A DNA stretch of 50,328 nucleotides, taken from an uncultured Aquimarina sp. Lineage in GTDB: Bacteria > Bacteroidota > Bacteroidia > Flavobacteriales > Flavobacteriaceae. The position numbers were made by a program, and so were the translations under genes. Below are positions 35,297 to 44,064 of the stretch, piece by piece (the stretch's first letter is position 1; the number at the start of each line of letters is the position of its first letter). Location of the stretch: assembly GCA_938011245.1 (NCBI GenBank), contig CALLUJ010000021.1, positions 1-50,328 on the forward strand. Reading direction: 5' to 3'. The notes under the pieces were generated by a model that did not search any database, was not told the DNA's origin, and saw nothing but the letters and a program-made list of their open reading frames with translations.

Positions 35297-36223
35297 ATGC
35301 TTCATTTTTTAAAAAATACTTTTTTACTTTCTGCTATATGTATCACTATTTTTTCTTGTAATGATGATGATGCGACAAACAATAATAACCAATTAATGGC
35401 TCCAGGTGCATTTACACCTACATCTACCGATTTATTTAATGCAGAAGGAACGTCTATAAATATTAGAGAATTACAAAGGAGAAATCCAAACTTTAGAATA
35501 GAAAATTTAGAAAGCACAGGTGCTTCTAATGTTGATTTACTAACGGCAAATCAGTATAGAAGCATTACGTTAGAAGTTGTTTCTATTGAAGGTTCAGAAC
35601 CTGAAGAATCTTCTATTGAGAGTTTAATTGATTTTATAAATCAACGTTTACATAAACCAGATGGAGTAAATGTAATTAGAAGAAGTATAGCTAGTCCAGG
35701 TTTAAGAACATATTCTACAAGGCAAATTTTTGAAGAAATTGAAATTCCTTTTCGAACCCAATTTAATAATGATAATAATTTGTCTATTTTTATCTTTTTT
35801 GCAGATGCCGATAATGAAAATACAGTTTTTGACCCTCAAATGACTAATGCTATTTTAGGTACAGCTTATTTTAATACATCATTTGTAATTTATAAGAGTA
35901 CTTTAAATAGGGTAGTAAACAGAAGTCCTAACAAGTTGACAGATGTAGAGGCAGGAACATTAAGGCATGAATTTGCGCATTTATTAGGTCTTGTTAATAT
36001 TGGAACAGAGATGGTAATTCCACACGAAGAATTTCAAAGAAATGAAAATGGAGAAATTATTCGGGATAGTCAAGGTGATCCACAAGGGAATGGACATTGT
36101 AATGTTCCTAATTGCTTAATGGAAGCAAATTCTAGATTAATTAGAGATATGATGGGAGGTTTAGAAGTAATGGACTTAGATCCTTTATGTATTAGAGATT
36201 TACAAAATATAGGAGGGAAGTAG
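35297..36223 (+). CDS. Lipoprotein zinc metalloprotease (HExxH)
   Basis: 308 residues from ATG 35297; a TTG nine bases earlier is less likely. The signal and lipobox FSCNDDD make it a lipoprotein. LRHEFAHLLGLVNIG (HEFAH at 224-228) has the metzincin-like HExxHxxG, but the third ligand position is Asn rather than His/Asp, so another residue must complete the site; GNGHCNVPNCLME supplies a candidate Met-turn region. I recall similar putative metalloproteases in Bacteroidota. Substrate unknown. Confidence 0.78.
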   Translation: MLHFLKNTFLLSAICITIFSCNDDDATNNNNQLMAPGAFTPTSTDLFNAEGTSINIRELQRRNPNFRIENLESTGASNVDLLTANQYRSITLEVVSIEGSEPEESSIESLIDFINQRLHKPDGVNVIRRSIASPGLRTYSTRQIFEEIEIPFRTQFNNDNNLSIFIFFADADNENTVFDPQMTNAILGTAYFNTSFVIYKSTLNRVVNRSPNKLTDVEAGTLRHEFAHLLGLVNIGTEMVIPHEEFQRNENGEIIRDSQGDPQGNGHCNVPNCLMEANSRLIRDMMGGLEVMDLDPLCIRDLQNIGGK

Positions 36224-36227
36224 GAGG

Positions 36228-37067
36228 TTAAAAAAGTACTCTGTTGGAGTGAGAATAAATGTTCATTTTGTTCTGTTTAGCAAAACCAATTAAACAAATT
36301 TTAGATGCGTTGGCTATGTCTACTGCTAAATTAGTTGGAGCACCAATTGCAAATACTACTGGTATTTCTGCTTTAGCGCTTTTTTGCATCATTTCGTAGC
36401 CTACTCGACCACTCATAACAATAATAGTACTGGAAAAATCTTTTTTATTTAAAAGCATATTGCCTATTACTTTATCTAAAGCATTGTGTCTACCAATATC
36501 TTCAAAAAGAGTTAAAAGATTTCCTTCAAAGTCAAACAAACCACAAGCATGTATTCCTCCTGTGTACTTAAATAAAAGTTGGTTTTGCTGTAATTTTTCT
36601 GATAAAGTAGTTAAAACGGTTGAATGTATTTTTTTGGTTTCTACTACAGGTTTATAAGCATTTGTTAATTGTGTAATTAATACTTTGCCACAAACGCCGC
36701 AGCTTGAATTCATTATAAAATTCCTAGCTAATAATTTGTCATTTACAATTACAGATTTTAAAAGTGTAACTATCATCCTATTCTCATTAGCTTCTGTATC
36801 CTGCGAAGAATTACAATAACGTATCATACTTACATCGTTAATGGAAGTAATAATTCCTTCAGCATATAAAAAACCAATAACGAGAGCTTCGTCATCTCCT
36901 TTACTCCTCATGGTTATACTAATAGGTTTTTCTGTATAATTGTGTCCATTAAAATAATTTAATACTATTTGTAGAGGATCCTCCGAAGCTATTAAATCAG
37001 AAGTTTGTTGTACTTGTTCGGAAGTTACTTTGGTAACTGTTACATTTGTTAGCGCAATTGATGCCAT
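36228..37067 (-). CDS. fdhD: Formate dehydrogenase accessory sulfurtransferase FdhD
   Basis: 279 residues. The NSSCGVCGK motif gives the paired Cys that carry sulfur from IscS to the molybdenum cofactor; GIHACGLFD, EDIGRHNALDKVIG and SGRVGYEMMQKSAKAEIPVV are family blocks. No formate dehydrogenase or molybdopterin gene is in the window. Its end is 4 bases from the convergent metalloprotease gene. Confidence 0.95.
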   Translation of the reverse strand: MASIALTNVTVTKVTSEQVQQTSDLIASEDPLQIVLNYFNGHNYTEKPISITMRSKGDDEALVIGFLYAEGIITSINDVSMIRYCNSSQDTEANENRMIVTLLKSVIVNDKLLARNFIMNSSCGVCGKVLITQLTNAYKPVVETKKIHSTVLTTLSEKLQQNQLLFKYTGGIHACGLFDFEGNLLTLFEDIGRHNALDKVIGNMLLNKKDFSSTIIVMSGRVGYEMMQKSAKAEIPVVFAIGAPTNLAVDIANASKICLIGFAKQNKMNIYSHSNRVLF

Positions 37068-37083
37068 AAATAGTATAATTAAG

Positions 37084-37746
37084 ATGAAACTGACCGAAGA
37101 ATTAGTAAGCTACTTGGAGAGTTTTTTAACCACAAGACGCAAATTAAAAAATCATAAGGTATTAGACGAAAGAACGTATCATTTTTCTGTAGCCATAGAA
37201 GATGTTTATCAATTGCATAATACGAGTGCCGTAATGAGGAGTTGTGATATTTTTGGAATTCAAAATTTACATGTTATTGAAGAGCGTAACGTAAGAACAA
37301 TAGACCGAGAAATAGCTATGGGTGCACAAAAGTGGGTAGATATTAATAGACACCACACCACTAGAGATTGCGTAAATGTACTTAAAAACAAAGGCTATCA
37401 AATTGTAGCAACTTCTCCACATGGCGAAAATAACGTAATACTATCAGAATTTGATTATACAAAAAAATCAGTATTCTTTTTTGGAAAGGAAGATACTGGA
37501 TTAAGTGATTATGTTTTAGAAAACTCGGATGTACAATTAAAAATTCCGATGTTTGGATTTACAGAAAGTTTAAATATTTCAGTATCAGCTTCTATTATTT
37601 TACAAGAAGTAACTCGGAAATTAAGAGAAAGTAATATAAATTGGAAGTTAACGCCACAGGAACTTTTACAAAAACGCTATGAATGGGTATGTAAAGTTTT
37701 AAAAAGTCACGAACAAATATTGGCTAGGTATAAAGAAGAAAATTAA
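37084..37746 (+). CDS. trmH: tRNA (guanosine-2'-O-)-methyltransferase, SpoU/TrmH type
   Basis: 220 residues from ATG 37084 (MKLTEELVSYLES). An upstream TTG at 37030 would overlap fdhD and adds residues not seen in relatives. NTSAVMRSCDIFGIQNLHVIE, FFFGKEDTGLSD and MFGFTESLNISVSASIIL are the three SPOUT motifs for the deep-knot SAM site. It modifies G18 of tRNAs in the family. Confidence 0.92.
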   Translation: MKLTEELVSYLESFLTTRRKLKNHKVLDERTYHFSVAIEDVYQLHNTSAVMRSCDIFGIQNLHVIEERNVRTIDREIAMGAQKWVDINRHHTTRDCVNVLKNKGYQIVATSPHGENNVILSEFDYTKKSVFFFGKEDTGLSDYVLENSDVQLKIPMFGFTESLNISVSASIILQEVTRKLRESNINWKLTPQELLQKRYEWVCKVLKSHEQILARYKEEN

Positions 37747-37802
37747 GAGTTTAAATCTACTTTACATATGGCCTTATTTAGTTACTAAAGTAAGTTAAAC
37801 TT

Positions 37803-37838
37803 TAAAATACGGAAGGCAATGACACCCTCCGTATTTTA
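37803..37838. terminator. Bidirectional terminator between trmH and ybaB-type gene
   Basis: TAAAATACGGA (37803-37813) and TCCGTATTTTA (37828-37838) pair perfectly, with A- and T-rich flanks. It serves both converging genes. Confidence 0.85.
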
Positions 37839-38162
37839 TTACATAAACTTATCTAACCCAGGAATATTAGGGAGACCATCTTTTGCAGCAGCCGCTAATT
37901 CACTTTCGTTAATTTGGGTTGCTTTGGCAATAGCCTTGTTTAAAGTTAAAATTAAATAATCTTCTAGTTGTTCTTTATCTTTTAGTAATTCGTTAGCAAT
38001 ATTAATACTTTTAATATTTCTATTTGCAGTAAGCGTTACTTTTAATAAACCATCACTACTTTGTTCGTCTATTAATACGGTATTTAACCTTTCTTTTGTT
38101 TGGGCAACTTTTTCCTGAGATTCTTTCAGTTTATTCATCATGCCCATCATATCTCCAAACAT
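37839..38162 (-). CDS. YbaB/EbfC-family nucleoid-associated protein
   Basis: 107 residues. It begins [20 protein letters not shown] and contains [19 protein letters not shown] and [16 protein letters not shown], as in YbaB/EbfC dimers that bind DNA. The terminator stem abuts its stop codon. Confidence 0.93.
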   Translation of the reverse strand: MFGDMMGMMNKLKESQEKVAQTKERLNTVLIDEQSSDGLLKVTLTANRNIKSINIANELLKDKEQLEDYLILTLNKAIAKATQINESELAAAAKDGLPNIPGLDKFM

Positions 38163-38198
38163 AGTTTTTAATTTTAGTTATTGTTTTTAGTATTTCAG

Positions 38199-39146
38199 TT
38201 ATTTAATTAAGCCTATAGCCTTTAGACGTTCAAATAAAAAGTCTCCAGCTATAATATCTTTATAAGCTTTTGGATTGTTAGAGTTTATACAATTATCTAA
38301 ACAATTTAAAGGCATGTCTAATCTAGGATGCATAAAAAAAGGAATAGAATATCTAGGCTCGTGCCAACTTTTTTTAGGAGGGTTAATAACACGATGTATA
38401 GTAGATCGTAGTTTATTATTGGTAAGACGTTCTAACATATCGCCTACATTAATCACAAGATCATTTTTATTAGGAATAGCATCCACCCATTCATTTTGTT
38501 TATTTAGTACTTGAAGCCCACCAGTAGAGGCTCCCATTAATAATGTTATTAAATTAATGTCACCATGTGCACCTGCTCGTATAGCATTTTCAGGCTCAGA
38601 GGTTATTGGAGGGTAGTGTATAGGTCGTAAAATACTATTACCATAAGAACACCACAGATCAAAGTAGAATTCTTCTAAGCCTAAATACAAAGCAATAGCA
38701 CGTAATAAAAATACTCCTGTTTTTTCAAGCATTTTAAACGCTTGCATTCCTACATTATTAAAATTAGGGATCTCTTTTACAATAACATTAGCATGATATG
38801 CTTTACTGTATGAAATATTAACATTTGGTTCTTGGCCAAAATGCCAAAACTCTTTTAAGTCGGCTTTAGCATGTCCTACAGCCTGCTCTTTGCCAAAAGA
38901 CGTGTAACCTCGTTGTCCGTGTAAATTTTCTATTTCATATTGTTGTTTAGTTGTCTTTGGTAAATCAAAAAAAGTTGTTATTTCAGTATATAAATTGTGG
39001 GTTAAACTTTCTTCTAAAAAATGATTTTTTAAGGAAATAAAACCAATTTCCTCGAAAGCGTTTCCAAGATTAGTTACAAATTGTTGTTTTTTAATAGGAT
39101 CTTTAGATAAGAAAGCAGATAAATCTAAACTAGGAATATAATTCAT
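38199..39146 (-). CDS. 2-oxoglutarate/Fe(II) oxygenase, isopenicillin N synthase-like
   Basis: 315 residues. The iron triad is His194, Asp196 (AHGDINLI) and His251 (STIHRV); Arg265-x-Ser267 (RYSIPFF) would bind 2-oxoglutarate. The N-terminal part (IPSLDLSAF; FEEIGFISLKNH) is the DIOX_N domain. True isopenicillin N synthase is unlikely outside beta-lactam clusters; this group is usually called oxidoreductase. Substrate unknown. Confidence 0.9.
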   Translation of the reverse strand: MNYIPSLDLSAFLSKDPIKKQQFVTNLGNAFEEIGFISLKNHFLEESLTHNLYTEITTFFDLPKTTKQQYEIENLHGQRGYTSFGKEQAVGHAKADLKEFWHFGQEPNVNISYSKAYHANVIVKEIPNFNNVGMQAFKMLEKTGVFLLRAIALYLGLEEFYFDLWCSYGNSILRPIHYPPITSEPENAIRAGAHGDINLITLLMGASTGGLQVLNKQNEWVDAIPNKNDLVINVGDMLERLTNNKLRSTIHRVINPPKKSWHEPRYSIPFFMHPRLDMPLNCLDNCINSNNPKAYKDIIAGDFLFERLKAIGLIK

Positions 39147-39172
39147 TTAAAAGAGTTGTTTTAATATAAAGT

Positions 39173-39200
39173 TACTGTTATTTTTTTAAGAATAACAGTA
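39173..39200. repeat. 10-bp perfect inverted repeat between two genes
   Basis: TACTGTTATT (39173-39182) and AATAACAGTA (39191-39200), loop of 8. No T-run follows the stem on either strand, so it is more likely an operator or RNA hairpin upstream of the oxygenase than a terminator. Confidence 0.45.
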
Positions 39201-39245
39201 TAAAATTAGTCCTTACAAAAGTAAGATGTACTATAATTTTACTTC

Positions 39246-39548
39246 TTATCGAAGTACTACTTTTTCAATAAGATTTTTTTTTAAAGCTTCGTTAAGGTTG
39301 TCCTTTATTTTAGAAACACCATAGCTTAATTCTTCCCTAAGCACAGACGAGTTTAATTTTACGAACAATGTACCATTTTGAAGTTTTAGACCATTAGTAT
39401 ATTTATTAATAGCCGGTCCCATAGTACTGTTCCATACGTTTTCAACTTCTATTTGATGAATCCCTTTTTCTAATTTGTTATGAGCAACAAAGTCTTTTAG
39501 TACCTCATTAAGTCTTTGGTGTTCATTGTGTCTTCTTTGTTTTTTCAT
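39246..39548 (-). CDS. DUF721 (DciA-like) protein
   Basis: 100 residues. HQRLNEVLKDFVAHNKLEKGI, VWNSTMGPAINKYTNGLKLQNG and LFVKLNSSVLREEL define DUF721, whose better-known members (DciA) load replicative helicase. It lies downstream of recF and the small lipoprotein, overlapping the latter by 4 bases, which fits a replication/repair operon. Confidence 0.9.
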   Translation of the reverse strand: MKKQRRHNEHQRLNEVLKDFVAHNKLEKGIHQIEVENVWNSTMGPAINKYTNGLKLQNGTLFVKLNSSVLREELSYGVSKIKDNLNEALKKNLIEKVVLR

Positions 39549-39964
39549 TCTATGGTAATAGGAGTGAAAGGTTTGTATATGTAATTTACTTTTTCTTTAC
39601 TTTGAAAAATAATACGATTAGAAGAAGCTTCTATAAGTTGTTCTTCCCAGCTAGCATATTGGTTTTTGTAGTGAAAAAAAATTGCGTTACCTCTTTTAAT
39701 AACTTTAAAGGACTGTAAAATATTATTTCCTTTGTAAACACCTTTAAACGATGGTTTTAGTTTTTTTCTAAACCCAGTACTATCATTCTTTATATTAAAA
39801 TAATCTACAAAAGCATTAAATTTATAAGGCTTTTCGAGACCATCTAAAGTAACCACATTATCTATTTCCCAATAGCCGTTAACGAAGTCTATAGAAATTT
39901 CTTTTGAAGTGTTACAATTCAAAAAAAATAACAATAAGCAAATGTAATAAAGGATTTTTTGCAT
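39545..39964 (-). CDS. Small lipocalin-like lipoprotein
   Basis: 139 residues with lipobox FLNC (Cys17). The remainder is beta-rich (VNGYWEIDNVVTLDG; GVYKGNNILQSFKVIKRG; NYIYKPF), like the lipocalin-type lipoproteins that I recall lying between recF and DUF721 in Flavobacteriaceae. Ligand and role unknown. Directly abuts the recF stop. Confidence 0.7.
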   Translation of the reverse strand: MQKILYYICLLLFFLNCNTSKEISIDFVNGYWEIDNVVTLDGLEKPYKFNAFVDYFNIKNDSTGFRKKLKPSFKGVYKGNNILQSFKVIKRGNAIFFHYKNQYASWEEQLIEASSNRIIFQSKEKVNYIYKPFTPITIE

Positions 39965-41047
39965 TTATAAGAGTTCAAAAATTTTATAAGATTTAGTAAT
40001 TTTTTTAACAATATCTTCGGTGCGCTTAGGGTGAGTATCGCTAACAAATATTTGTCCAAAATTAGCATCGTCTACTAATTTAATAAGTTGTTCCACACGA
40101 ATTTCATCTAGCTTGTCAAAAATATCATCTAGTAATATAATAGGAGGAGCTTCACTTTGTAATAATATAAAATCAAATTGAGCTAACTTTAAAGCAATAA
40201 GAAAAGACTTTTGTTGTCCTTGGCTACCAAACTTTTTAATAGGATAATTAGAAATATTAAATTCCAAATCGTCTTTATGGACCCCCGAACTGGTATATTG
40301 CAATACACGATCTTTAGCTAAGGTTTGAGATAGTAACTCTAACATGTTGTTATCGTGTAATTTGGATTGGTAATTTAAAATTACACTTTCGGCATTATTA
40401 GTAATGTGTTTATATCGTTTTTGAAAAATAGGGGTAAAATCTCTTATGAAATTAGTTCGAAATTGATGAATTTGAGACCCAAGCTCGTGCAATTGTTCAT
40501 TATAAATTGTTAAATTCTCTTTATCAAAAGTGTGATTAAGAGCAAAATACTTTAATAAAGCATTACGTTGGGCTATAGTTTTGTTATATTTAATTAATAA
40601 GTGTAAATAATTAGTATTGGTTTGGGATAACACACCATCCATAAATTTTCTACGAGTAGCACTACCTTCAATAATTAAGTTATTATCTGCTGGCGATATA
40701 ATTACTAGGGGAAGAAAACCAATATGGTCACTTATTTTATCGTAGTTTTTTCCGTTACGTTTTATGGTCTTTTTTTGTCCTTTTTTAGCACTAACAATTA
40801 CCTTTTCTTCTCGATTTTCTTTGCTATACATACCTTCAATCATAAAAAAATCGGCATCATGATTTATGTTTTGACTAGTAATAGGATTAAAATAGCTTTT
40901 TCCAAAAGATAAATGATAGATTGCATCTAATACATTTGTTTTTCCTACACCATTCTTTCCTACAAAACAATTAATTTTTGGATCTAATTCTAAATGCTTT
41001 GAAATAATATTTTTGTAATTGACTACGGAAAGTGATGTTAACTTCAT
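39965..41047 (-). CDS. recF: DNA replication and repair protein RecF
   Basis: 360 residues. Walker [10 protein letters not shown] (30-38), the [18 protein letters not shown] signature and [11 protein letters not shown] (Walker B) mark an SMC-like ATPase that loads RecA at gaps. First gene of the recF-lipoprotein-DUF721 run, with a -7 element 20 bases upstream. Confidence 0.96.
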   Translation of the reverse strand: MKLTSLSVVNYKNIISKHLELDPKINCFVGKNGVGKTNVLDAIYHLSFGKSYFNPITSQNINHDADFFMIEGMYSKENREEKVIVSAKKGQKKTIKRNGKNYDKISDHIGFLPLVIISPADNNLIIEGSATRRKFMDGVLSQTNTNYLHLLIKYNKTIAQRNALLKYFALNHTFDKENLTIYNEQLHELGSQIHQFRTNFIRDFTPIFQKRYKHITNNAESVILNYQSKLHDNNMLELLSQTLAKDRVLQYTSSGVHKDDLEFNISNYPIKKFGSQGQQKSFLIALKLAQFDFILLQSEAPPIILLDDIFDKLDEIRVEQLIKLVDDANFGQIFVSDTHPKRTEDIVKKITKSYKIFELL

Positions 41048-41067
41048 TATGAAAAATTACAGAAAAA

Positions 41068-41075
41068 CAAAGATA
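41068..41075 (-). promoter_or_regulatory. -7 element of recF
   Basis: On the minus strand it reads TATCTTTG, 20 bases before the recF ATG. It lies back to back with the plus-strand promoter at 41090. Confidence 0.5.
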
Positions 41076-41089
41076 CATTTTCTCTAACT

Positions 41090-41119
41090 TTTGTAGTCTC
41101 GATTTTGGTATTACCTTTG
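41090..41119 (+). promoter_or_regulatory. Promoter of the small membrane protein gene
   Basis: TTTG (41090-41093), 18-base spacer, TACCTTTG (41112-41119). One of the best full matches in the window, 15 bases before the ATG. Confidence 0.6.
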
Positions 41120-41134
41120 TTTAAAAATTAAGAA

Positions 41135-41338
41135 ATGAAGTATTTTTTGTTTGTGCTAATGGGATTAGCTGTGGTGACTATGGTTTTTAATACTACATTT
41201 TTAGATTTCGATAATTTATTTATAGGGCAAAGTAAAATAGCAATAATAGCTATTTTGGCGTCTTTGTGTGTGTTAATTATTGCTTGGATATTGTTAATTG
41301 CTAAGGTTATCGAAAAAAGAGAGAAGGGGCAATTGTAA
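41135..41338 (+). CDS. Small two-helix membrane protein
   Basis: 67 residues with two hydrophobic segments (about 3-21 and 36-57) and a basic end KVIEKREKGQL. The strong promoter directly upstream supports expression. It sits between recF and the S41 peptidase. Function unknown. Confidence 0.75.
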   Translation: MKYFLFVLMGLAVVTMVFNTTFLDFDNLFIGQSKIAIIAILASLCVLIIAWILLIAKVIEKREKGQL

Positions 41339-41348
41339 AATATTGGTA

Positions 41349-42926
41349 TTATTTTATATTTTGCTCTAGTTTTAATACTTTTTGTATCATTTCATCTTCG
41401 CTACTAAGAATTTGTAACCCAACATTGCTAGAAAATAATTGATTAGCCATCTCAGCTCTAATATTTTTTCTAATAGAAGCATTTGCATCAACTCCAATAA
41501 AACTTAGCCCTTTTTTGGTAGCATAATTTTTAAAGTTTTTAAGTAATGTATCAGTAATTTCTAAATTTTTCAAATCATTACTACTAAGGCTATTGTAAAA
41601 CTTTCTGTTAGTATCAAGTTCTTTAAAAACAAATTTGCTTAACACACCAGTATATAATGTGTAATCTAAAATCTCCAAATTGCGTTTAGAGCTTTTAGGG
41701 ATATAAAAATCAGGAATAATACCACCTCCACCATATACCTTTTTTCCTTTTCGTGTTTTAAAAACCAAACTATCGTTTACTTTTAATTTAGTTGAGTCTT
41801 GTAGTTCACCATTCTCGTAACGCTCTAAATATTCTTTGTAATAAGCTTTTGTTCCTTTGTTGTAAGGTCTTTGTATAGATCTTCCAGTAGGTGTATAATA
41901 TTTTGAAACGGTAAGACGTATTTTACTACCATCCCCTAAACTGCGTTCTTGTTGTACTAAACCTTTTCCAAAAGAACGACGACCAATAATAATACCTTTG
42001 TCGTTGTCTTGTAATGCTCCAGCTAAAATTTCGCTAGCAGAAGCCGAGTTTTCGTCGATTAATACGTATATTTTCCCTTCTTCGAAATCACCTTTAGAAG
42101 TAGAAAAAACCTTCTGAGTTTCATTATTTCTATCCTTAGTAAACATAATTAAGTGGCCGTCTTTAAGAAAATCGTCTGCAATTTTTACAGCAGGTCTAAC
42201 GTAACCGCCTCCATTTTCGCGTAAATCCAGAATTAAATTTTGGATTCCTTTCTTTTTAAGGTGAAGTAGTGCTGTTTTAAACTCGTTGTGAGAAGTTTCT
42301 GCAAAACGTTCTAATTTTATATACCCTAACTTTTTAGTAACTAAAAACGAAGCCTTAACACTTACTATAGGGACGTGGTCTCGTTTAATATTGTAATACA
42401 GAATTCCTTTCTGAGGTCTATAAATTTTAAGTTTTAAAGTACTTCCAATAGCCCCACGAAGTTTCTCTTGTATGTTTTTATTAGTGCTATTTTTTTTACC
42501 ATATAGGGTATCCAAATTAGATATAAGAATGCGGTCTCCCGAAAGTATTCCCGCTTTGTCACTAGGTCCATTAGGAATCGTGTTAATCACAGAAAGCGTA
42601 TCTTTATTTACATAATACTGAATTCCAATTCCAATAAATTCACCTTGCATTCTATTAGTATCTGAAGGAGCTTCTTTAGAAGAGATAAAGGTAGAGTGTG
42701 GGTCTAAACCATTTAGAATTCTTTCAATAGTTGAGTCAACAAGACTATCGGTGTTTATAGGATATACGTATTCATCATCTATAAAATCAATAAGTCTGTT
42801 TAATTTTTCTTTATTTTTATTAGATGTAAAACCAAGTTGTCCAGTAACTCTTGTTAAACGATTGCCAATTCCAAAACCAAGAGTTAGCCCGATCATTAAA
42901 AATAAAATATATCGAGTAATTTGCAT
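41349..42926 (-). CDS. S41-family C-terminal processing peptidase
   Basis: 525 residues. An N-terminal membrane anchor (about 5-20), a PDZ domain (95-175; GIQYYVNKDTLSVINTIPNG), and a tail-specific protease core with DENSASASEILAG (Ser in 294-298) and RRSFGKGLVQ (Lys321) as catalytic Ser/Lys. Periplasmic; cleaves C-termini of envelope proteins in the family. It directly follows the dCMP deaminase with no gap. Confidence 0.93.
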   Translation of the reverse strand: MQITRYILFLMIGLTLGFGIGNRLTRVTGQLGFTSNKNKEKLNRLIDFIDDEYVYPINTDSLVDSTIERILNGLDPHSTFISSKEAPSDTNRMQGEFIGIGIQYYVNKDTLSVINTIPNGPSDKAGILSGDRILISNLDTLYGKKNSTNKNIQEKLRGAIGSTLKLKIYRPQKGILYYNIKRDHVPIVSVKASFLVTKKLGYIKLERFAETSHNEFKTALLHLKKKGIQNLILDLRENGGGYVRPAVKIADDFLKDGHLIMFTKDRNNETQKVFSTSKGDFEEGKIYVLIDENSASASEILAGALQDNDKGIIIGRRSFGKGLVQQERSLGDGSKIRLTVSKYYTPTGRSIQRPYNKGTKAYYKEYLERYENGELQDSTKLKVNDSLVFKTRKGKKVYGGGGIIPDFYIPKSSKRNLEILDYTLYTGVLSKFVFKELDTNRKFYNSLSSNDLKNLEITDTLLKNFKNYATKKGLSFIGVDANASIRKNIRAEMANQLFSSNVGLQILSSEDEMIQKVLKLEQNIK

Positions 42927-43361
42927 TTATTCTGCGTTTATTTCTTGGATATGGTTAATTTTTACTCCGGCTTTATTTAAAAACTTTAGGCCGGAGTCGT
43001 CTTTATACCCTGTTTGATATACAACGCGCTCTATTCCTGCTTGAAAAATAAGTTTACTACATTCCTTACAAGGGGAAAGAGTAATATATAATGTAGCTCC
43101 TTTGCAAGACTGGGTGGATCCAGCAACCTTGGAAATCGCATTTGCTTCGGCATGAAGTACATACCATTTAGTGTATCCCTCTTCGTCTTCACAGGGGTTT
43201 TCAAAGCCAGTAGGAGTGCCGTTATAGCCGTCAGAAATAATCATTCGATCTTTTACAATAACAGCGCCAACTTTTTTACGATTACAGTGCGAAAGTTTAC
43301 CCCATTCACGAGCAATTCGTAAATAGGCCTTATCAAATTTAAGTTGCTTTTGTTTCGGCAT
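42927..43361 (-). CDS. dCMP/cytidine-type deaminase
   Basis: 144 residues. The zinc site is His70-Ala-Glu72 (HAEANAI) and Cys98/Cys101 (PCKECSK). NGTPTGFENPC matches deoxycytidylate deaminases, which make dUMP for thymidylate synthesis. The upstream gene of an operon with the S41 peptidase. Strong promoter at 43366-43395, leaderless spacing. Confidence 0.92.
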   Translation of the reverse strand: MPKQKQLKFDKAYLRIAREWGKLSHCNRKKVGAVIVKDRMIISDGYNGTPTGFENPCEDEEGYTKWYVLHAEANAISKVAGSTQSCKGATLYITLSPCKECSKLIFQAGIERVVYQTGYKDDSGLKFLNKAGVKINHIQEINAE

Positions 43362-43365
43362 ATTG

Positions 43366-43395
43366 CAAAACTAAACTATTCGTAAAATTTTACAA
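43366..43395 (-). promoter_or_regulatory. Promoter of the deaminase-S41 operon
   Basis: On the minus strand: TTG (43393-43395), 19-base spacer, TAGTTTTG (43366-43373), then CAAT and the ATG. A near-ideal Bacteroidota promoter that places the start site at the start codon. Confidence 0.65.
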
Positions 43396-43501
43396 TTATT
43401 TAGCGAATAATTAATTTAATATAAAGAATATTTTTCTTTTTAAATTTAGAAAAAGAAGATACATAAATATATTGTTCTTTTTAAAGGAGTAAGTGTAAAA
43501 C

Positions 43502-43533
43502 TTGTTTATAACTAAAAAAAAGTTGTACATTTG
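43502..43533 (+). promoter_or_regulatory. Promoter of the rimP-nusA-infB operon
   Basis: TTG (43502-43504), 21-base spacer, TACATTTG (43526-43533). The implied leader is about 55 bases and contains a strong hairpin. Confidence 0.6.
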
Positions 43534-43558
43534 CATCATTGAAAATGAAAATGATATT

Positions 43559-43586
43559 GAGGGGACATAAAGTCCCCTCTTTTTAT
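43559..43586 (+). promoter_or_regulatory. Terminator-like hairpin in the rimP leader
   Basis: GAGGGGAC (43559-43566), loop ATAAA, GTCCCCTC (43572-43579), then TTTTT. It has a perfect GC-rich 8-bp stem with a T-run, ending only 9 bases before the rimP ATG. It has the form of an intrinsic attenuator, or may hide the ribosome landing site. Confidence 0.7.
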
Positions 43587-43594
43587 ACCGAAAA

Positions 43595-44059
43595 ATGTTA
43601 AAAAATAAGGTAGAAGCATTAATTGAGGAGGCGCTTAAGGCTAATGAAAGTTTATTTTTAATTAATTTTGAAATTAAGCCCTCTAATACAATCGAAGTTG
43701 TTATAGATGGAGATAAAGGGGTTAGTGTAGAAGATTGTATTGCTATGAGTCGTGCAATAGAACACAATTTGGATAGAGATGATGAGGATTTTGCACTTCA
43801 GGTGATGTCTTCGGGTATTACGGAGGGTTTAGTACATAAAAGGCAATACGCAAAAAATTTAGGAAGAACGATTGCTGTTGAAACAGCTAATAATAAAATA
43901 GAAGGAGAACTTATAGCTACTACAGCTTCTCACTTTACAATCGAATGGAAAGCGCGCGAACCTAAGCCTATAGGCAAAGGCAAAGTAACGGTTACTAAAA
44001 AAGCAGATATTGCTTACGACAATGTAAAAAAGGCTCATGTAGTTGTAAAATTTAATTAA
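43595..44059 (+). CDS. rimP: Ribosome assembly cofactor RimP
   Basis: 154 residues. IEVVIDGDKGVSVEDCIAMSRAIEHNL and FALQVMSSGITEGL match the RimP N-domain, followed by the SH3-like C-domain (GRTIAVETANNKIEGELIAT). Helps mature the 30S subunit. Five bases before nusA, in the usual rimP-nusA-infB order. Confidence 0.95.
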   Translation: MLKNKVEALIEEALKANESLFLINFEIKPSNTIEVVIDGDKGVSVEDCIAMSRAIEHNLDRDDEDFALQVMSSGITEGLVHKRQYAKNLGRTIAVETANNKIEGELIATTASHFTIEWKAREPKPIGKGKVTVTKKADIAYDNVKKAHVVVKFN

Positions 44060-44064
44060 ATCTT

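Noticed and set aside
37030-37083. Longer trmH start at TTG 37030
   Set aside because: It overlaps fdhD and adds residues not seen in the family; ATG 37084 gives the normal N-terminus.
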